From: Lytechinus variegatus | Taxonomy: Eukaryota; Echinodermata; Echinoidea; Temnopleuroida; Toxopneustidae | Assembly (NCBI RefSeq): GCF_018143015.1 | Contig: NC_054750.1 | Coordinates: 4,383,501-4,447,500, forward strand | Length of the DNA: 64,000 nucleotides | Direction: 5' to 3' | Part shown: in pieces, positions 11,301 to 20,300 of the stretch | Position numbering within the stretch: the stretch's first letter is position 1 | Layout of the letters: each line of letters opens with the position of its first letter | Notes under the pieces: model-generated | Told to the model about the DNA's origin: nothing | What the model saw: only the letters and a program-made list of their open reading frames with translations | Database searches by the model: none | Translations under genes and position numbers: made by a program

Positions 11301-14300
11301 GCTGGTAATTTACAAAACCGTATTGCCCTATATTTTCTGAATATCGGGAAGGGATAGGTATATTGTCTGTACATTGCTCGGTCTCTATGCGTGTATTGAC
11401 TTTGCAATGCAGAGATGAGGCAAAATATACCTTCGTTTTTCCCTGGTCTCACATCCGGGCATTTAAGAATGCGTAGAAAGAGATGACAATGCAACAATAT
11501 ACCTCATAATAAAGATATCATTGGATCCCTAGGGACGTGATCTTATAATCTCAAGTACAATGGTAATGTGCAGAGCCTGGTCAATGATATCAAAATGACA
11601 CAGTAGAACCAGGTCCTTGAAAGAAATATCTCAATTTTCATAATTTTTGCTCTAGATGTCGATTTGAAAATATTGACTGGCTCTTCTTTTGGGGAACATC
11701 AAACCTAATTGCCCTCGTCTAAAGACACAGGCCAATATGATTCTTTTGTGGGCAATACATTTGATGTTCCCATCATGAAGGCCGGGCAATACTTTATAAA
11801 TAATTACGATTGTAATTAGTATGTATTTTAATCAGCAGGGCCAAATAAAAAACCAGCTTTTTATCCTTGTTAATGTTTTATCCTTTAAAGCTGAATTGGT
11901 TACCCTGTATAAAGATATGAAACAAATCTTTGTACAGGGTACAATACATGTACAAAGAGTATTGATTTATTTTCTTTGGTAATATGCAAATTGATGCTGC
12001 TAGCAATTAAGTAATAGTTTTTGGGGGAAATCCTCCTTTCTGCCTAATGACAAGGCCAGAGTCAAAGATTTCAGAAAATTTGGATTGAACAAAGTCTGGT
12101 GTGTAAGAATGACTGACTCAGGCATAATTACACATGATATAAAATGCTGAAACTGCACACTGGTCCATGAAAAACTCACCATTCATTCCTCCTTTCAAAT
12201 GCATATATTTCAGGATTATATCCTTGTCTGCTCTTCTGAATACATAGATTCTCTGTGTACTGTGAGATATTGGCATGTCATTTCCGATCACCACAGGCAC
12301 TTTGGGCAACAAAGTATCTGACTCCACAGTCACCAGTCTTCCTACAGTCTCTGGAACCTGGACAATGTCGCCTAGTTCTTCCGTCTCTTCTGTCCCTGCA
12401 GGTTCTCTAGTCTCCACAAATCCTTCGATGCTATCAGCTCCTTCCATCTGCATATCTTCTGTTTGCTCCTTTCCTTCTACGTCCTGATCTGGATACATTG
12501 GCAAACTCCTCTTCCCTTTACCTTCTCCCTTATAGAACAAGCACCAGTTCTGACCCTCGAGTCCTTTATATTCGTACACAGAGAAAATCTTTGCCTTTTT
12601 TCGTACCATCCGTTTGAACGTCTCAGTGCATCCTGGGGGGTACTCATGCCACTTAAGATACAGGTAGATGATAAGTCCCTCCAGTTCTGTATCAAGTCCT
12701 CTGATGTGCGATAGGCCTTTGGGTAGCCCGGTGAACTCTGATGGTATTGGCAGCATTTCCTTTTTTGCTGTACGAGGCTTTATTTCAACATTTACCTGCA
12801 GACATAGATTAGAAAGGAAAAGAGAAGTCATGTACTATGCGATATTAGGATGTCAATAAAAAGAGCTATAGATTTCACATTATTACAATAATTAGCAAAA
12901 ATATCAACATAAGCATTCAAAATTTGTTTCAGAATCCAGAGAGCCGTTTCATAATGCAGTTCTAAAGTTAAGAGCAACTGGCGAACCCCTCTAATGCGCT
13001 AAACCGTCGCCAATTCAGTACTATTTACCACAAGAAAGGATCACCATTCGTGCTTAAAGTCGCTCTTAACTTACGAACAGCTTTATAAAACACCCACCTG
13101 GGGCAGCACTCAGCACATTGTTTTTTCTTGATATTTTACCTTTGCTCAGATGTACAACTGTATGACAAATTCGGTGTTCTGGTGGATGTCATAAATTTTG
13201 TCATAAATATTACCATAGTTTTTGTCTCTTTTCTATAGCACACAAAAAATATGCAGTTTGATTTGCGCACAATGCAATTATGGCTAAGTGTCATGGGTCT
13301 CCCACCAAAAGGGTGGTGCTGTTACATATTTTTTTGTTAATTTGTAGAGCTATTCCACATGACTTTCAAACCAAAGCAGCCATGCCAACAAATTTGGAAT
13401 CATTTTAAAGCCGAATTCATTGGCTAAATCTAGAAAGTTTCATTCACTAGGATGAATAGAACTGGAGTTAAAGCTGGAGCACCAGGGGTGGCCATATGAC
13501 TATATGTGACTATATGTCAAGCAAACAATTTAGATATTTGTTTTAACTCATCATCCATGACAATATTCAAAGATATTATTTCATGCTGTAAGTATAGGCT
13601 GTGCATGTTATTCCTTTATTTTTCTTCCTCTCTTCTAAAAACCCTTGAGCAGCTTTCTGTCTACGTATAATTACATGCACAGTTGCACAAAGTCACCTTC
13701 ACATGTGATCATGCCTCCCTATTAGTGACTATGACGACTTTGGTCTGTCTGTGAAAAGATGGGCAGGTACTTACAGAGATATGCTAGAGGAAAAACATTC
13801 TTCAGAATGCCAATCTGTTGCAATCATACCATTCGCCTATCTCAATGATAAATTGCAAAAGTTAAGATGAAATAAATTACATCTCTCCAGAATACCACTC
13901 CTATTTCTTGTACAAGCAAATTATATTATCAAAATTCATCTCATCATGTTTTTAGCCGTCTTAACTATCATTTGGTGCTTCACATGTCACTCAATTATAT
14001 TTGGTAATTTCGTCAAATACAGACATAATGAAAAATCTACCTTTTGTGGTTTAATTGGGAATCTGTTCAGTGCCAGGCGGTCTCCTCTTTGTGAAATGCG
14101 CCTATCGAAGATCTCATTTAGGTTGCATGGTTTCCCCACTTGTTCAGGGTCTCCACAAGCTTCCTCAACCTCACAGTGAGTCTCCATTCTCATTGCCTGA
14201 TCAAGGTAGGTTTGCGTGTACTGCGGCAGTTGGTGTGATGACAGGTCCTCTTCTAAGAGATCCTCTGCAGAATTCTCCTGGACATACTAGGAATGAAAAA

Positions 14301-17300
14301 TGGAAGGACATACAATGTTGTCTTGAAGAAATTGAAAAGGGTAACTGAAGAGGCCTTCTTCTACCACATGGACATGCCAATAAGGATGTTAGATTTCCAA
14401 GCACCTTTTGGTGGAATTCTCCTGGCCCTCCTATTATAATAGTTGGAATGGAAATTGGAAGGACTTACAATGTTGATGAAATCCTTGAAAATGGTACCTG
14501 ATGAGGCCTTCTCCGACTTCATGTAAATATAAAGCCTAGTGCACACTATGCAATTCTTTGTTATCCGAATTTCAAAGAAATTACAATAAAATTTTGTATG
14601 AACATTCCAAACAATAAAACCTTCGAGGATCAGAATTCAGAATTTTGATAGGACTACTCATGGGCAGAAATCTGTCCGAAAAGGTAGGGGGGACCAAGGC
14701 CTGAAAATTAACCCAAAAAAAATTTCACAAGCAAAAAAAAAGGGGTTTTCACCCCGAAATGTAAGGCCAAAATACATGTATTATTTTCATTGTGAATGAT
14801 GAGTTTTTCTCCATCATAAAAGACCAAAAATAGTAGGGGGACATTTGATATTGTGTCCCTCCCTACTATTTTTGGTAGGGGACACGTCCCCCTGGTATTT
14901 CTGCCCATGGGACTACTGAAATCGAAATTCAGACACGTTTGAGCCATTGTAGGAATAAAAATAAAATCGATTCCAAATCGTAATGATGTCATCGTCACCT
15001 GCGACTTGAAGCCAATTGGGACTTTGCTATGAACACAGTGCTTGTCGTGAAGCAAAATTATGATTTTATTATTTTGGGGATTATGCCGAACTTCAAATAA
15101 AATAATTTTGTTTCTTTGAAATGTCACATTTACTGTAAAAAATGTGATTTATTAAAAAATTGTTTCGCATCAGATCTCATACTGTGTGCTGGGCTTAAGG
15201 ATGTATAAGGATGTTATATTTTCCAACTTTTTTCTGCGGATTCACCTGGACCTCCTAAGGAGGAATGAAAAATGGAACTACGTACAATGTTGATGACATT
15301 CTTGGAAATGAGACCCTGGATGACTACATGTACATAATAAAGATATTCTTTTACCAGGTACTTTCATTACACTAAAATATGAATACAGCAGATGTATGAT
15401 TCTTTAGACATGTACATCTCACTTCTTTGGTACATCTGCATAAATGACATTGCTGGATTTGAAACATGTGGTATAGTCGATTGACTAGAGCCTAGATATG
15501 TTCTTTCCGATAAAGGTTTTTTTTCTAGATTTGTTTTCACATGTGGACCTCTGACAAATTCAGATTGGTTAATACCCAAACAGCAACTTTGGGTAATTTT
15601 GCTAATTTGCATAAATCGATGTCAACTTGACATTTAATTTGCAATCTAATGTGATCTTCAGATCAAATCCAAAATGGCAGCCAGATGCCACCTTGATAAA
15701 TTAACTTTCGAACCCGTCCCCCCAGAATCATGAATGATACCTCTTTTCATCAGTTATTTGGTATGTTGATTTCATTTTCTGTTAATAATTTTTCAATATA
15801 GAATCACCTTTGGATCAAATTCAAGATTGATTGTGGGTGAGATTGATAACTACATTTGACTGCAATGATCAATCACAATAAAACCCTAAGATCAATTGCT
15901 AAGGTTTAAAGTCACAGGGCCCTTGTGGGTGTTTTAAAAAGTTATTTGCAAGTTATGAGTGACTTATAGAATGACTGGTGATCCTTTCTTGTAGCAAAAG
16001 ATACATAGCGGATTTCCATTGGCAATGACTTTAATTTCTAAGAAAAATAGTCACTAGTCATTTGTAATGTCATCTGAACAGGTCTATGAAAGACCCACCT
16101 GGTTTAGCAACATTTACAATGAAATGTGAAAATTCTCTTACTTTGCCTATGACCAAGGCAGCACTACTGTTCCTCCGGCATTTACTACACTTCCTGCTGA
16201 TTTCCACGACGTCATCCTTTATTCCACGCCAGTAGAAATGACGAGCAATAATAGAGCATATCCTCTGAGTAGAAGCATGCTTCCCTGTAACAACAATTTT
16301 AGAGGAAAAACACGAGACTAGAGAAATAAGTGGCTTGAGAGGTTTTGAGTATTTTATCACATAATTTCCACACAGCAGCATTGGCAATACACACTTCATC
16401 ATAATCAAATTCTATTGGTTTAAGCTGAAATGAAATATTAAGAATTATGAAAAGGTGGCACTGGACTATTTGTATATATGACAACTTTCTTCTATAAACG
16501 ATGTTTAAGAGCTGAAAATTAAAATTTGAAATCTACATTGTGTTGCTGTGTCTTTTTTTCCAAGATGATTTGCACTGAGACTTTGTTTCTTTAGGTCACT
16601 TGAAATTAAGATTGAATCGAATTGAATCCTTGTTGTTGCTTTTATTCCATAAATAATAAAAAATATCTTATAAAATAAAAACTTCAAATTATACAAATAA
16701 AGTAAAATTACAGCTGGTAGCTGATTTTCAGTTGCAATTAGAATTGTTGATGCTGGTCATTCTTTGGGGCCAGTAATGTCACCAATTATAGTAATAATGT
16801 AGCAATGACTATATTTTGAAGGTTAATAGAATGCACACCATTGTTTCCTCCTTTTAGATGAATGTGTTGAATGATTTTTTCCTTGTCTGATTTCCTGTAC
16901 ACATAGAGCCTATTCCCAGTCTTATCATCAAATGAACTTTCATTTTTGATCACCACTGGCTGTTTGGACAACGGAGTATGTGAATCAGTTTCATCAGGCT
17001 CTGTTGATCCTTGAGAATCTACAGGATTATTGCTGCCATCAGTTCTCTTCATATGTGTACTCTCTGCACACTGTGGGTTCATGGCAGCTCCTGCATCCTC
17101 CTCTGCTTCAATGGTCTGTCCTATATCCCTTGTGATCCTCTGAATATCTCCTTTATAGAACAAGAACCATTTATCCCCTCCATCCCCTTCGTTCTCATGA
17201 AGACGGAATGTCATTGCCTTCTTTCGCAATATCCGCTTGAATCCAGTAGTGCAGTGTGGTGGATACTCACGCTGCTTTAGATACAGGTACAAAATGAGTG

Positions 17301-20300
17301 CCTCCATTTCTGCATCGAGTTCTGCTAGGTGTGACAGGCCTTTGGGAAGCTTGGTTATATCTGGGGGTGATGATTGTTTTACCATCGCTGGAGCAGAAAC
17401 AAGACCATCCTACATTTTCAAACAAATGGAATACAGAAAATGTGCATGTAAATATTGTGCAGCCTGCCTTAAAGCCAAGGGGATGTTTTCCCTAAAGAGA
17501 AGTTTGTTTTCACTAAATGCAGAAAAAATCTGTGAGAAATCTCAATGAAACTTCCAAGCTTTATGGAAAAATAGCATCAAATATTGCTTTTGTATCTTGT
17601 CTTTTATCAACTTTACAACTTCAATTTTTCATAGTATAAAGAAGAGGCACTCCTTCAGAAAGGCTAATTTTCTTACTTTTACGATATAAGCTATTTACAG
17701 GAGACGTATTCTTGGATTAGGGGTGGCAATTCAAAATAAGTCTACAAAAGCATATGAAACAACCATGCTAAACATATACTTCAATGGTAGTGGAGAAAAA
17801 TTACCTCTTTCGGAGCTTTCTTTTTAGCTTTCTTAAAATCTAGTTTGATGATGGGGTGGTTTGACTTCTTCTTGGCTTTAGATGTTGTTGAGTGGTCCAA
17901 GGACTTCTTAGCCTCAGAATATGTTGTTTGGAGGTCCAACAATTTCTTTTTAGCTTCAGAGCGGGTTATTGGGTGGTCAAGCGATTTCCTCTTGGCTTCA
18001 GAGTGTATTGACGGGCTATCTAACGACATATTCTTAGCTCCAACATGCTTCATTTGGCATTTACTGCAGCTCAGCAAGAACTTCCTGATGCTCTCATGGA
18101 GGCCCTTCCAAAAGTACAGAAGGGATATCGATTCCCTCATTTTATCACGGCCAAAGTGCTGACCTGATGGTCCTACATGTACGAGAAAGAACAAAGAAGA
18201 CTTTTTTATGCAAACTGGGGAAAAATATAGATAATAAAATTCATAGAGTACACTGTATTTCCCAATCATAACAGCTAAAGAAAGCATTCCATTACATAAT
18301 TCAAATTGTCAAATAATTTTTTCCCTAAATATTACAAGAAAAACAAGTATAGAGCACATTTATTGAACCTCATTACTAGAACACTCGTAAAGCCTGCATA
18401 AGCTTGTAGTAGAGTCTAAGGATGTATTACAATTTGAAAGAAGGATTGATTTTTGGTGGCGTAATGCAGAATTCAAATTTGATTATATGGTTCCTCCCGG
18501 ACCATGCTAATTCTTCAGACGTCACTGCTTATCACCAGGAGCTGGACATAGAGGAACAGAGGATCCTGTGTCCAGAACTGAACCTTATGTAACCTTATGT
18601 AACCGTACGTTATGTAAACGAAACCAATGTCACACATGGTGATCCTGCCCCTTGCTGCCTCAAACTACGGAAAAGCCCGGCCAGTTGATATGAGAGGCTA
18701 TCCACTGCTAATTTCTTCAAATCCAAATTGAAGCATATATCTCACTACTGTACTTTACATAATTTACCTTGTGGACATCGCAGAGTAAATAAAAGGGCTC
18801 TGAGCTAGATCCACAAATAAGAAATACATGGTCATGTAGAAGCAGACCAACATGCTTGCTAGGCATACATTACTGATCTAAAACAAAACAAATCTCAGAC
18901 GTTTGCATAAAATCTGTCTAAACTAGTTCCCATTCTTCATGTAAGCCTTCTTCATTTTAAAACTGTAAAAAGAAATCCTTTCATCAGTCACATAATAGAA
19001 AAACATGCACATGTCCACCATCTGCTGGTTGCAAGAATAGCCATTCCAGATTCTGAAAATCCCCATAGGACTTTGTGCATACAGGGACCAATCAGTTCCA
19101 AGAGGAAGACATATCAAGTCTCATGCTTGTGGCATGAGACTCCTGCCTTCGGGACTCTTTCTCATCTCCCAAAAATCTCTTTCTCATGCCTGTATCTTGG
19201 CCTATCCCCATACATGTCATGCTGAGTAATAGAAAATATCATGCTTAGCAGTCTTTACACTTGGTCTCAGGAGGCTATGATGTTAAAGGGGACGAAACAA
19301 TACATGTAGCTCACCAATATGTGCAACTTGGAGAATCTTTTGTTGCTCTTCAGTTCTTGCAACAACAAGTCGCATGTAGACACTTTGGGATTCCAACCCT
19401 GCCTCGATATCTGTATTTGGAGCCCTGAAGTGATAGAGCTTCTTGGAAGGTTCTCCATTTTCTACATCACCATCATCCTCCCCTAACATATACTGCTTGG
19501 CCTTGCGCCGTATTCCACGCTTTTGGTTTACATTACTGTTCGGTGGGTATTTGCCTAGCTTCAAGTAGTTGTAAACCTGATCAACCTCTTCGTGGTATGG
19601 AAGCTCATTAGTGGATTTGGAGCTCTCCAATGCTTCATCATCCTTGTCCCTGTCACCTTCATCATCATCATCGTAATCATCGTTGTCACCTCCTTGGTTA
19701 ATATTATTAGCCCCTGCCTGTGAAAAAAAAAGAATCATCAAATTGATACATGTATTACAAGGTGCAGATCCAGTCACACATAAAGACAGAATGCCATAGA
19801 AGGGGCCAAATTGATTTGCACAATAGTCATCCTTGCAAAACTATTGGTCCAAATTCAAAAAGGTGTTTTTCAAAACCATCAGTTGAACCCATGGTTAATG
19901 CAAAATTTTTTGTATTAATTACGCATATTTATTACGTATGTTAAAAAAATGTCTCTTTCTGATGCGCCCTTTTGTCACAGTTGTTACCATGGATTAGTAT
20001 GCTAATTTTTTCAGGTGTCCAGTGTTTTGAAGGGTGGACTCATTAATTCAAAACAGTGGACTCGCAAATAAAATAGCGTACTTAACCATGGCAACAGGTG
20101 TCATTTTGGTGCACTGTGACAAAAGTGTGCATCAGAATTGGACATTTATTTAATATACACAATAAATAAGCGTACTTGTATGAAATCTTCATAAATAATG
20201 GGTTCAACCGATGGTTTTCAAAACCACTTGGGGCCATTGTGTCTTATCCGGCTGGATCCGCACCCGTGTATTACAACAATACTTCAAAAATACAGGTATA

